This document shows positions 43,985 to 52,375 of a DNA stretch of 64,000 nucleotides, in pieces (positions within the stretch are counted from its first letter, which is position 1; each line of letters opens with the position of its first letter). A program made the position numbers and the translations under genes. Below the pieces are notes generated by a model. That model was not told the DNA's origin. It did not search any database and saw nothing but the letters and a program-made list of their open reading frames with translations. Source of the DNA: Acidobacteriota bacterium (GTDB taxonomy: Bacteria; Acidobacteriota; Terriglobia; Terriglobales; Acidobacteriaceae); assembly GCA_018268775.1 (NCBI GenBank), contig JAFDVV010000038.1, forward strand, positions 1-64,000. The letters run 5' to 3'.

Positions 43985-46831
43985 CTAATGCCGACGCTCT
44001 TCGATCTCCAACAACTTTCCTGGACGAGTCATGGGCTCGCCAGGCTGAGGTAACGCGAGCAATGCGAGACCTTCCCTGGCGGCAGCATTCCCCTTCTCGG
44101 CCTGACCCGCTGCCTGGTATGCCTGGGCCAGCCAAAGCAGGAACTCCGGGGTCGTCCGGCGATCGTGGGCAACCAGTTCTTCCGCGGCCTCAACCGTCAG
44201 CCGATTGTCACGCAGCTTTGAGGGCTTCACGACCAGCATGGCCTGAACCAGATAGGTCAGGTCTTCGAGTGTCGGATGGCCTGTCTGAAGTATTTGGCGG
44301 GCCGTCGCCACTCCCGTGCCAACAAGTCGAACGCCATTTCCCGGATCGACTCCGCTCTCATATTCCACAGTTCCAAGATGAATCTGCGTATAAGCCTGAA
44401 AGACAATCCACCTTTGATTGTCTGGATTCACCGCGAGGTTCCTCTCCTGAAGCGCAAGAGATTTCTGCAAAAGCTGAATGGCATGTGACGCGTTCTTCCG
44501 CCATACGTCCCGGTTGGATGCGCTCAGATCGGGGTTGAGCATATCGAGATAGACCGAGGCCTCTTCGGACAGCCCTACGGCCAGATCATGCTGCGCACGG
44601 CTGTCCATCTTGTCGGCCATTGCGTACGGCTCGATGATGGCTCGTCCCCGTTCGAAGGCTGCTATGGCCTCTCTGTAATCACGGGCCGCAGTCAAAGCCA
44701 CCCCCAAGTCCCAGTTGTTGACCCCAATTCCACGCTGGTTCCTAAACCTGTTCTTGTCGGCTACCGGAAGGGCTTCCCGCTCTGCGATGGATTGGCGATA
44801 TACCTTGATCGCCGCCACCGGGTCTGTTCGAACCAGTATCTGTCCAATCTTGTTATGGGCAATGGCGATCGATTGCCTGCCCAGGACAAAGTTGGGGTCC
44901 ACTCGAAGAGCGCGCTGCGAGAGCTCAATGTCTTTGCGATATGCATCGAGTGCGGCGGCGTAATCGCCTAGGGCCGCCGATTCGGGCTCTCCCAACTCAT
45001 CGCCCAGTCCGTTATAAGCATTGGAAGCAAACTGAAGTTGCGCTGCGGTGGCGGTCGGACGTGAAACGAGCGTATCGTAAAACCCCACCGACGCTCGCAT
45101 AGCAGCAATCCCTTCCTCTGTCCTTCCGATGCCGTAGAGCACTTCACTGCGGGTCCTCTGCACCAGCGCCTGTCCAGCCAGAACGTTGACATCGTTCGGA
45201 GCTGCCGATGTCAGCTCCCGCGCAAGGACCTGTGCTTTATCGAGACTTGCCAAGGCCCCCTTGGGATCGCCGATATTCTGCTCGTAAGGGTCTCCCTGAA
45301 GCAGGGCCATCCTCCTGTACGCTTCGACGCTCTCGATCAACAGACCGCGGCTGCCGGTGATCCCGCTGAGGTTGTCAAGATAAGCAACTGCCTGAGTTAC
45401 AGCCTTGCGCTGCGCATCGATCGATCCAGGGATGTTTTTTAAACGTTCGAAGTAGTCGGTAAAGAGAAGATGGGCGAGTTTACGTTCTTCGTCGATTCCC
45501 ACCTCTGCCCTGACCGTCTCGGCAGAGACCACCCTGGCTTGCCATCTCATCGCGAAAAGCCCCGCGACCAGAACCGTCGCGGCGGCGGCACTCCCCAGCA
45601 CTGCAAGCCGGTTGCGTCGCAAGAACCTCTGCGCCCGGTAGAGTCGCGACGGCGTCCGCGCAAGAACAGGGCGGTTTTCCAGCAGACTCAACAGATCGCC
45701 GGCTAGAGCGTCTACACGGGGATATCGCTCTTCGGGTTCAAAGCTGATCGCCTTCAATACGATGGCGTCTAAATCTCTTGCCATGGAAGCGGAGACCTTC
45801 TTGCCAGTACCGCTTCGATAGGCCAGGCATGGCGGCGTGATCTTTTGCAACTTCAGACAATCGAAGTACCCTTCGATGGGAACATCCGTCATCTCTGGCG
45901 GCATCGATCCCGCAATCAGCCTGTAAAGAATCATGCCGAGCGAATAGACGTCCGACGCCGTCGTGGTCCGATCGCCGCCGATATGCTCCGGACTCGCGTA
46001 GCGAACAGTGAGCGGACGCATTCCAGCCTGCGTCATCGTGGAATTTGCCGCCGCATCCAAGCCCATGAACTTCAGCGTCCCGAAGTCCAATAGCTTGATG
46101 ACCTCGCCGGCGTCGGTCACCATCACGTTGGCGGGCTTTAGATCACGGTGCAGAATTAGGTTTCGATGCACATGATCGACAGCCCCGCACAACTGCAACA
46201 TGAGACGCAGCACATGCTCAATCGACACCGCGGGACCGTCGCAAAACGAATCGAGGTGTCTTCCCTCTATGTACTCCATCGCAACATAAGGAAGCCCACC
46301 CTGTGTAACACCCCCGTCCAGCAAGCGGGCTATGTTCTCATGTTCCAACTGTGCAAGCGCACGTATCTCGAGTAGAAAGTGACTCCGCGCCGGAGTGGAT
46401 TGCAGGTGCCGGGACATCACCTTGACGGCAACCTTCTGCGAGAACTCCCCGGTGGTACGCGTTGCCAGGTACACAACTCCCATACCGCCACGTCCAAGCA
46501 GACGATCGAGCCGGAATGCCCCGACTTTGGTTCCAAGCCACGGATCATCGTGGGGACCCCTTGAAAGCAGGGCCCCTTCGTCTTCGGCACGCAGAGATTC
46601 GATCAGGCGATTGACGGATGAGTCGGAGTCCAGCAGCCGGATTACTTCAGCGAGTACCCCGGAATCCTCCCCGCACCATATTTGCAGTTGAGCGAGACGC
46701 TCGTCGGCGGGCAGGCTCAATGCTCGATGGAAGATGTCTTCGACAATGCTCCAGTAGGCAGCCGGAGAAGAGTCCATTCGAGATGCGTCTTCCGGGTCCC
46801 ACTTCGACTCAGGCTGTAGAGGGAGAGCCAT
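43985..46831 (-). CDS. Ser/Thr protein kinase with TPR-like periplasmic domain
   Basis: A 948-residue kinase. An N-terminal helical region (about 20-95) is of the type seen in ECF-linked kinases. The kinase domain (about 104-375) has GRGGMG, Lys137 in VAVKV, HRDLKPAN at 228-235 and DFG at 249-251. A single membrane helix follows RRNR (about 405-425), then about 500 residues of TPR-like helices (DPKGALASLDKAQVLARELT; ALRVDPNFVLGRQSIAIAH; DYREAIAAFERGRAIIE). ATG 46831 has GGAG eight bases upstream and overlaps the sigma-factor gene by 23 bp, so the two are coupled and likely act in one signalling pathway. Confidence 0.93.
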   Translation of the reverse strand: MALPLQPESKWDPEDASRMDSSPAAYWSIVEDIFHRALSLPADERLAQLQIWCGEDSGVLAEVIRLLDSDSSVNRLIESLRAEDEGALLSRGPHDDPWLGTKVGAFRLDRLLGRGGMGVVYLATRTTGEFSQKVAVKVMSRHLQSTPARSHFLLEIRALAQLEHENIARLLDGGVTQGGLPYVAMEYIEGRHLDSFCDGPAVSIEHVLRLMLQLCGAVDHVHRNLILHRDLKPANVMVTDAGEVIKLLDFGTLKFMGLDAAANSTMTQAGMRPLTVRYASPEHIGGDRTTTASDVYSLGMILYRLIAGSMPPEMTDVPIEGYFDCLKLQKITPPCLAYRSGTGKKVSASMARDLDAIVLKAISFEPEERYPRVDALAGDLLSLLENRPVLARTPSRLYRAQRFLRRNRLAVLGSAAAATVLVAGLFAMRWQARVVSAETVRAEVGIDEERKLAHLLFTDYFERLKNIPGSIDAQRKAVTQAVAYLDNLSGITGSRGLLIESVEAYRRMALLQGDPYEQNIGDPKGALASLDKAQVLARELTSAAPNDVNVLAGQALVQRTRSEVLYGIGRTEEGIAAMRASVGFYDTLVSRPTATAAQLQFASNAYNGLGDELGEPESAALGDYAAALDAYRKDIELSQRALRVDPNFVLGRQSIAIAHNKIGQILVRTDPVAAIKVYRQSIAEREALPVADKNRFRNQRGIGVNNWDLGVALTAARDYREAIAAFERGRAIIEPYAMADKMDSRAQHDLAVGLSEEASVYLDMLNPDLSASNRDVWRKNASHAIQLLQKSLALQERNLAVNPDNQRWIVFQAYTQIHLGTVEYESGVDPGNGVRLVGTGVATARQILQTGHPTLEDLTYLVQAMLVVKPSKLRDNRLTVEAAEELVAHDRRTTPEFLLWLAQAYQAAGQAEKGNAAAREGLALLALPQPGEPMTRPGKLLEIEERRH

Positions 46832-47417
46832 TTGCCAGCTCCGCCTTTCCAATCGGATGCAGCTCCTTATATAGCCAACTTCGAGAAAACTTCAAGTCTC
46901 GCTCGGCGGTTGCAAGCGAGATGGCCAGAACATCGGCAGCTTCTTCCATAGTCAACGCGAGGAAAAAGCGCAGCTCTATCAGTTGCGCTTTGCGCGCATC
47001 GACCTGCTCCAGACGATCCAGGGCGCGATTGAGATCCAGAAGCCCTTCAGGAGATGTCCCGACCCAGGCCACCTCCTCGGAGAGGGGCAGGCGGAACACC
47101 TTCAGGCCGCCTCGCTTGTCCGCCAGATGCGCCCTCGCATGGTCCTTGAGGATATTGCGCATCATTCGCGCTGCAAACGTAAAAAAATGGACTCGGTCGT
47201 CCCACGTTACGGTTCTCTGGTTCAATAGCCGCAGGTAGACTTCATTGACAAGTGCTGTCGGCTGCAACGTATGGTCGTCTCGCTCGCGCCTCATGTAGCC
47301 TTCGGCGATGGCGTGCAACTGGCTATAGATCAGGGGAAGCAATCGCTCCAGCGCCTCGGGATCCCCGATCCTCCATCGATGCAGAAGCTGAGTGATTTCG
47401 CCTTCTACGTTGTCCAT
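46809..47417 (-). CDS. ECF-family RNA polymerase sigma factor
   Basis: A 202-residue sigma factor of the ECF-like group (PF07638) common in Acidobacteria and Planctomycetes. Region 2 shows LHAIAEGYMRRER, LVNEVYLRLL and FFTFAARMMRNILKDHARAH; region 4 has ARKAQLIELRFFLALTMEEAADVLAISLATAERDLKFSRSWL in pieces. The family is typically encoded next to a Ser/Thr kinase that may control it by phosphorylation in place of an anti-sigma factor. Here the kinase gene overlaps its 3' end, in agreement. Confidence 0.95.
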   Translation of the reverse strand: MDNVEGEITQLLHRWRIGDPEALERLLPLIYSQLHAIAEGYMRRERDDHTLQPTALVNEVYLRLLNQRTVTWDDRVHFFTFAARMMRNILKDHARAHLADKRGGLKVFRLPLSEEVAWVGTSPEGLLDLNRALDRLEQVDARKAQLIELRFFLALTMEEAADVLAISLATAERDLKFSRSWLYKELHPIGKAELANGSPSTA

Positions 47418-47789
47418 GTCGCCTGATAAGCCCTCAAGAGCCCTCGTAAAAACCAGTGAGAAAACTGATTGACGCCTGAACGATCTTGAACCAGCCTGCT
47501 TAGCTCACCCGGGGTGCCTTGCGTTTCATCATTCTGGCTCCTGCGGCTGTTCACCACATTACACCACGCAGAAAAGCGTATCGAATAGATCCGGGCAACA
47601 AGTACCCAGCAGGAGAATCATCGGTACTCCATTCGGATAACTATAGATACGTGACTCGATCGGCGAAGGCTCGACTCTCTATTCCGCGACTCGGAGAAGC
47701 GTTGCCGACTTACAGGCGGACGTCGTCAGACAACGCCCCTGAGGCAGTGCGGCCACCAACCGAGTACCTTCCCTGCTAAACTCCACAGC
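47418..47789. other. Divergent intergenic region, sigma factor / SppA
   Basis: A 372-bp region with promoters for both genes expected. An 86-codon open frame on the plus strand (47519-47779) has no ribosome-binding site or recognisable sequence and is not called. A weak CAGT-N6-ACTG palindrome lies at 47454-47467, upstream of the sigma gene. Confidence 0.5.
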
Positions 47790-48857
47790 ATGCCAGAAGA
47801 GCTCCCGCAACAACCGCCGCAGCTACAGTCGCCGCCTCCGCCACCGCCCTATGCGGGCGGTTACGCCGGCCCCAGGCCGCCTTATGGGCCTCCTTATGGG
47901 TCGCCGTACGCATCCGGTTATCCACAGGTGGCTTACGCGCCGGCACCTCTGCGCCAGCGCTCGCCGTGGTTCTACGTCGCTGTGATTGGCGGCTCGTTTG
48001 CCGCGATCTGCCTGGTGATGAGTGCGATGGTCTGGTGGAGCATGCGTTCGATACAGGGCGACGGCTCCGGCCTTGGCCTGCGGGGGAGCCAGATCGCCGT
48101 GCTCGACATCAATGGCGTCATCCTGTCGCCCGAGGCCGTCAACGCGCAGTTGCGCAAGTTCGGCGACGACTCGTCGGTCAAGGCAATCATCCTGCACATC
48201 AACTCGCCCGGTGGCGGCGCGGCGGCATCGCAGGAGATCTATCACGAGGTGATGCGCATCCGGAAGGAGAAGCACAAGCGCGTCGTTGCCTCGGTGGAGA
48301 GTGTGGGCGCTTCGGGCGCCTACTATATTGCCAGCGCCTGCGACCGCATCTACGCCAACGAGGCCTCGGTGGTCGGCTCGATCGGCGTCATCATGGAGTG
48401 GATGAACTACGGCGACCTGATGCGCTGGGCCAAGCTCAAGAACATCACCATCTCGGCCGGCGAGCTGAAGAGCGCAGGCGACCCCAGCCGCGATCTGACC
48501 CCCAAAGAGCAGGCCTACTTTCAGTCGCTGGTGGACAATATGTACGGGCAGTTCATCCACGACGTGGCCACCGGGCGCAAGACCACCGACGACAAGATCA
48601 AGCCGCTGGCAACGGGGCAGGTCTGGACTGGCCAGCAGTCGCTCGACCTGGGCCTGATCGACAAGATTGGCGGCTTCCGGACGGCGGTCATGGACACGGC
48701 GAAGGACGTGGGAATCTCCGGCGAGCCCTCGATCGTGCGCCCGCCCAAGAACAAGCGGAACCTTTTGACGATCCTGACCGATGACGGCGAAGACCTCTTC
48801 CCGAACCCGAGTCAGTTGCTGAACCGCTCACCGGGGTTTTATTTCATCTGGAAGTAA
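47790..48857 (+). CDS. sppA: Signal peptide peptidase SppA
   Basis: A 355-residue membrane serine protease that degrades cleaved signal peptides. A Pro/Gly/Tyr-rich cytoplasmic N-terminus (residues 5-55) precedes a membrane helix (about 60-83). The protease domain has INSPGGGAAASQEIY near 135, the nucleophile Ser in ESVGASGAYYIASACD near 173, VGSIGVIMEW, and the catalytic Lys in SAGELKSAGDP near 230. This is the short, single-domain SppA type that forms oligomers. The N-terminal PPYGPPYGSPY-type repeats are a lineage-specific addition. Confidence 0.93.
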   Translation: MPEELPQQPPQLQSPPPPPPYAGGYAGPRPPYGPPYGSPYASGYPQVAYAPAPLRQRSPWFYVAVIGGSFAAICLVMSAMVWWSMRSIQGDGSGLGLRGSQIAVLDINGVILSPEAVNAQLRKFGDDSSVKAIILHINSPGGGAAASQEIYHEVMRIRKEKHKRVVASVESVGASGAYYIASACDRIYANEASVVGSIGVIMEWMNYGDLMRWAKLKNITISAGELKSAGDPSRDLTPKEQAYFQSLVDNMYGQFIHDVATGRKTTDDKIKPLATGQVWTGQQSLDLGLIDKIGGFRTAVMDTAKDVGISGEPSIVRPPKNKRNLLTILTDDGEDLFPNPSQLLNRSPGFYFIWK

Positions 48858-48989
48858 CTCCACGTCGGCCAATCTTTAGCGGAATCAAGACGTAGGAGGT
48901 GTGCGTCTGTTGAAAACGTTCGGGCAACTTTCTGCATCAGATGGTCAGCAAGATGTTCACTTATTTGCCACTTACGTCGAGTTTCCTTT

Positions 48990-49017
48990 TTGCGGGAACC
49001 TGCATCCGATTTATAAT
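48990..49017 (+). promoter_or_regulatory. Sigma-70-type promoter for the HU gene
   Basis: TTGCGG (48990-48995), a 16-base spacer, and a perfect TATAAT (49012-49017), 81 bp upstream of the HU start. Confidence 0.65.
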
Positions 49018-49097
49018 CAACATGGGTACCTGTTCCAGAACTGTTGCATTTAGCAGCACTTATTAAGCCCTCCCGGAGCATTGAAAGGATCCCACTT

Positions 49098-49424
49098 ATG
49101 ACCAAAGCTGACCTTGTCGATAAAGTAACCGCCATCGGCGACCTGACCCGCCGTGACGGAGAGGTCATTGTCGATACCCTCTTCGAGTCCGTCATCGGCG
49201 CTTTGAAATCGGGTGACAAGATCGAGATTCGCGGCTTCGGAAGTTTTCGCACCCGCCAGCGCAACGCTCGCACGGGTAGAAACCCCAAAACCGGCGCAAA
49301 GGTGGAGGTGCCGGCCAAGCGCGTCCCCTTCTTCAAGCCCTCCAAAGAGCTTCGCGACCTGGTGAACCCCAACGGCGCGAAGTCCTCGCCCTCCGTCGAC
49401 CCTCATCATCCACCGGCGATGTAA
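49098..49424 (+). CDS. HU/IHF family DNA-binding protein
   Basis: A 108-residue histone-like protein. The dimer core (MTKADLVDKVTAIGDLTRRD) is followed by GDKIEIRGFGSFRTRQRNAR and the DNA-binding arm with GRNPKTGAKVEVPAKRVPFFKPSKEL; the Pro in the arm tip is the intercalating residue position. A short Pro/His tail is extra. The ATG at 49098 has GAAAGGA upstream; the 18-codon upstream extension is not part of the family. It has its own promoter and probably ends at a hairpin just after the stop. Confidence 0.95.
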   Translation: MTKADLVDKVTAIGDLTRRDGEVIVDTLFESVIGALKSGDKIEIRGFGSFRTRQRNARTGRNPKTGAKVEVPAKRVPFFKPSKELRDLVNPNGAKSSPSVDPHHPPAM

Positions 49425-49427
49425 GCG

Positions 49428-49458
49428 GCAAGCGGTCTCTTTCGCTGAGGCCGCTTGC
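49428..49458 (+). terminator. Hairpin after the HU gene
   Basis: GCAAGCGG / CCGCTTGC arms with a G-U pair and CTC/GAG inside make a 12-bp stem. It ends 14 bp before the next gene's start, so it may also act on that gene's leader. Confidence 0.6.
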
Positions 49459-49472
49459 TATACTGATGCTGC

Positions 49473-49895
49473 GTGGAGCTTTTTCTCAATCTTGTGTGGT
49501 GCGTTGTCTCGCTCCTGCTGATCGTTCACTGGACGCGGGCCGCGAAGCCACGCCTCAATCTGAAGACGGGCAGGGCCTTCGTCGCCCTGATGCTGCTCGT
49601 CGTGCTGCTGCTGCCGGTCATCTCTTTGACCGACGACCTGGCCGCGATGAGTCACCCCGCCGAGGTTGAGCACATCGTCCGCCGAGGGGACATCTCCTTG
49701 CTGCATCTGGATCAGATGCAAACAGCGATATTGGAAATCGGCGTGCTCCTGGCCCAGCTCTTCATCGGACTCGCCTTTCTCGTTTCCCTACTGTCGCGAG
49801 TCGTTCCGCGCCGCCGTGCCGGAAGACTTCTGGATGGTTTTGGAGTGACATGCGGCATACGCCCTCCGCCCTGCGTGGCACTCTCGGCTGCCTGA
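49473..49895 (+). CDS. Hypothetical membrane protein
   Basis: A 140-residue protein with three hydrophobic stretches (about 3-19, 38-52, 85-108) and a polar segment between (HPAEVEHIVRRGDISLLHLDQ). No family is recognised. The GTG start has no strong ribosome-binding site. The C-terminal 25 residues (Arg/Gly/Cys/Pro-rich) look poorly conserved and may be readthrough of an untranslated stretch. The efflux operon follows after 74 bp on the same strand. Confidence 0.6.
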   Translation: MELFLNLVWCVVSLLLIVHWTRAAKPRLNLKTGRAFVALMLLVVLLLPVISLTDDLAAMSHPAEVEHIVRRGDISLLHLDQMQTAILEIGVLLAQLFIGLAFLVSLLSRVVPRRRAGRLLDGFGVTCGIRPPPCVALSAA

Positions 49896-49969
49896 TCCCG
49901 TTTTATCTGAAGTTGTAACGACTTCTTCCGGGATATCTTTTACCTGTATTTCAAAACCTGAAGGTAGGC

Positions 49970-51244
49970 ATGACACAGAAATCTCTGCGTGCCATGGCCC
50001 TCGCCGCCGTTCTGTCCTGCACGGGACCGGCGCTTGTGGCACAGGCCCCTCCCACCACACCACCGCCGACGACGCCGCTTACGTTACAGCAGGCCGTAGC
50101 GCGGGCGTTGGCTGCGAACCCAACCCTGTTGTCGGCGCAGCAGCACGTCTCAGCCGTCGAGGCCAACAAGATCACCGCGGGCCTGCGCCAGAACCCCAAC
50201 CTGACGTTGTTGGGCCAGAGTGTGACCCTGCCCGAGGCACCCGCCAACGGTAACCCCTTCTTCTATTCCGCGAACGTCTCGCGACTGTTCGAACGCGGAC
50301 AGAAGCGCCGGTGGCGGCTCGATTCAGCCACGGCGACGGCGGAATCGACCGCCAGCCTTTACAAAGACCAGCAGCGCCAACTGGTGCTCGCCGTCCGCCA
50401 GGCATTCACCAATATGCTTCTGGCCAAGGCATCCCTGGCCGTGGCCGAGGAGAACCTGACGGACTACCAGAAGACGGTAGACCTGAGCCGTTCGCGCCTG
50501 GACGCGGGCGACATCACGCGCACCGACTTCGAGCGCATCGACCTGCAGCAGGCGCAGTTTGAAGCCGACCGAGACAACGCGCGGCTCAATATGCAACAGA
50601 CTTCCGCGCAGCTTCAACTTTTGTTCGGCATCGAACGCCCCTCACCGGGCTTCGACATCACCGGCACGCTCGAACCACCCGCGCTTCCGTTGACGCAGAC
50701 CGAGGCCGAGGACAAGGGACTCGCCTCGCGCCCCGATTATCTTGCGGCTCGGCAGGCGCTGACGGCCGCCGAAGCGAACTCGCGGCTGGCCATCGCCGGG
50801 GGAACGACCGACCCCACACTGTCGGGGGAGTACGAGCGCAACGGCGCCGACAACACCTACGGTCTCAGTGTGCAGTTCCCTCTGCGCATCTTTGATCGCA
50901 ACCAAGGCGAAAAGTCGCGCACGCGCTACGAGGTCGAATCGAGCCGCCAGGCGGTGACAGCAGCACGCAACCAGGTGGTCTCCGACGTCGACATCGCGTG
51001 GATGGGCTTCGAGACAGCCCAGCGGCTGGCCGAGCGTTACAACGGCCACTACCTCGACGAGGCGGGCCGCGTTCGCGACAATCTCCAGTTCAGCTACCGC
51101 AACGGCAACTCCACGCTGCTCGACTATCTGTCGGCGCTCAGGGACTATCGGGCGGTGCGGCTTAGCAGCTTGAACGCGAACGCACAGGTCTGGCTCGCGC
51201 TCCACCAACTCAGCTTCGCCACGGCGACGGACATTTTGCCATGA
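49970..51244 (+). CDS. TolC-family outer-membrane efflux channel (CzcC/CusC-like)
   Basis: A 424-residue outer-membrane factor. A signal peptide (to about 25) is followed by two OEP repeats of long helices: LTLQQAVARALAANPTLLSAQQ opens the first, and LGLSV-type strand YGLSVQFPLRIFDRNQGEKSRTRYE in pieces opens the second. LQFSYRNGNSTLLDYLSALRDYR is typical of CzcC-type proteins. It forms the exit duct for the RND pump encoded downstream. Its stop overlaps the adaptor gene's ATG by 4 bp. Confidence 0.93.
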   Translation: MTQKSLRAMALAAVLSCTGPALVAQAPPTTPPPTTPLTLQQAVARALAANPTLLSAQQHVSAVEANKITAGLRQNPNLTLLGQSVTLPEAPANGNPFFYSANVSRLFERGQKRRWRLDSATATAESTASLYKDQQRQLVLAVRQAFTNMLLAKASLAVAEENLTDYQKTVDLSRSRLDAGDITRTDFERIDLQQAQFEADRDNARLNMQQTSAQLQLLFGIERPSPGFDITGTLEPPALPLTQTEAEDKGLASRPDYLAARQALTAAEANSRLAIAGGTTDPTLSGEYERNGADNTYGLSVQFPLRIFDRNQGEKSRTRYEVESSRQAVTAARNQVVSDVDIAWMGFETAQRLAERYNGHYLDEAGRVRDNLQFSYRNGNSTLLDYLSALRDYRAVRLSSLNANAQVWLALHQLSFATATDILP

Positions 51245-52371
51245 AGGACCCCATGAAGAAGAACGGCATGAATACGCTTCCGATACGAATCAACTCGCTG
51301 CTCCTGCTCGCGGTTGTTGGCCTTCCGCTGACCGCGTGCGAATCATCGGCCCCACCGGCCGAGGCAACCCGGCCTGCGAACGCGGGCGTGGATACGATGG
51401 TCGCCCACGTGCAGCAGAGCACCGACTACCTCGACATCCCCGCGCGCATCACCGCCGACCCCTCGCGCGTGGTGCACGTCTTTCCACCGTTGAGCGGACG
51501 CATGCTTGGGCTGCGTGTGCTGCCGGGGCAGGAGATTGCCAAGGGCGCGGTCGTGGCCACGCTCCAGAGCAGCGACATCGCCTCCGCGCGTTCGGACTTT
51601 GAGAAGGCGAAGATCGAAGTACTCCGCGCCGACCGCGCGCTGACGCGCGGCAAGATACTGCTGCAACACGATGTGCTGTCGCAGGCCGACTACTACGAGC
51701 TTGAGGCGACCGACCAGACGGCGCACTCCGAGTTGGAGCGCGCGCGTCAGCGCATCCACGAGCTTGGCTTCTCCGAGGACAGCAACTCCGACGAGGTGGC
51801 CCTGCGCGCGCCGATCTCGGGCGTGGTGCTCGACATCGGCACGGCGGCGGGCGAGATGCAGCGCTCGCTCGACAACGCTGCGACGATTGCGACGATCGCC
51901 AACATCGATTCGGTGTGGGTCGTCGGCGACGTCTTCGAGCGCGACCTGAAGAGCGTACAGCCGGGCCGCGAGGTGCAGATCGTCGTCCCCTCGTATCCCG
52001 ACCTGAAGCTGACGGGGCGGGTGGCCAACATCGGCGATGCGCTGGACCCGGCGACACACACGCTCAAGCTGCGCGTGGTTCTTCCCAACCCGAAACACAC
52101 TTTGAAGACCGATATGTTCGCCACCATCCGCGTTCCCGGCACGGCGCACAGCGCGGTGGTTGTGCCCGCGACTGCGGTGCTGCACGATGGCGACAAGACT
52201 TCCGTGTTTGTTCAGAACGGGTCGGGCAAGTTCGACCAGCGTCCCGTAACCATCGGCCGCACGTTCGACTCTGGCGCAGTGAAGACCGTCGAGATCCTCG
52301 GCGGCATCAACGACGGCGACAAGGTCGTCACAGCCGGCGGAGCTCTGCTTCGCCCAACGAACGGAGACTGA
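51241..52371 (+). CDS. RND efflux periplasmic adaptor (CzcB/CusB-like lipoprotein)
   Basis: A 376-residue membrane-fusion protein. Lipobox LTAC with Cys33 anchors it to the inner membrane. The barrel-sandwich halves LSGRMLGLRVLPGQEIAKGAVVATL and LRAPISGVVLDIGTAAGEM (in pieces) flank a helical hairpin, then a beta-barrel domain (VWVVGDVFERDLKSVQPG) and a membrane-proximal domain. There is no N-terminal metal-binding Met/His-rich extension as in some CusB proteins. It is coupled to the channel gene and lies 4 bp before the pump gene. Confidence 0.93.
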   Translation: MKDPMKKNGMNTLPIRINSLLLLAVVGLPLTACESSAPPAEATRPANAGVDTMVAHVQQSTDYLDIPARITADPSRVVHVFPPLSGRMLGLRVLPGQEIAKGAVVATLQSSDIASARSDFEKAKIEVLRADRALTRGKILLQHDVLSQADYYELEATDQTAHSELERARQRIHELGFSEDSNSDEVALRAPISGVVLDIGTAAGEMQRSLDNAATIATIANIDSVWVVGDVFERDLKSVQPGREVQIVVPSYPDLKLTGRVANIGDALDPATHTLKLRVVLPNPKHTLKTDMFATIRVPGTAHSAVVVPATAVLHDGDKTSVFVQNGSGKFDQRPVTIGRTFDSGAVKTVEILGGINDGDKVVTAGGALLRPTNGD

Positions 52372-52375
52372 GCGC

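Noticed and set aside
47519-47779. 86-codon plus-strand ORF upstream of sppA
   Set aside because: No ribosome-binding site and no protein-like pattern; it lies where the divergent promoters should be.
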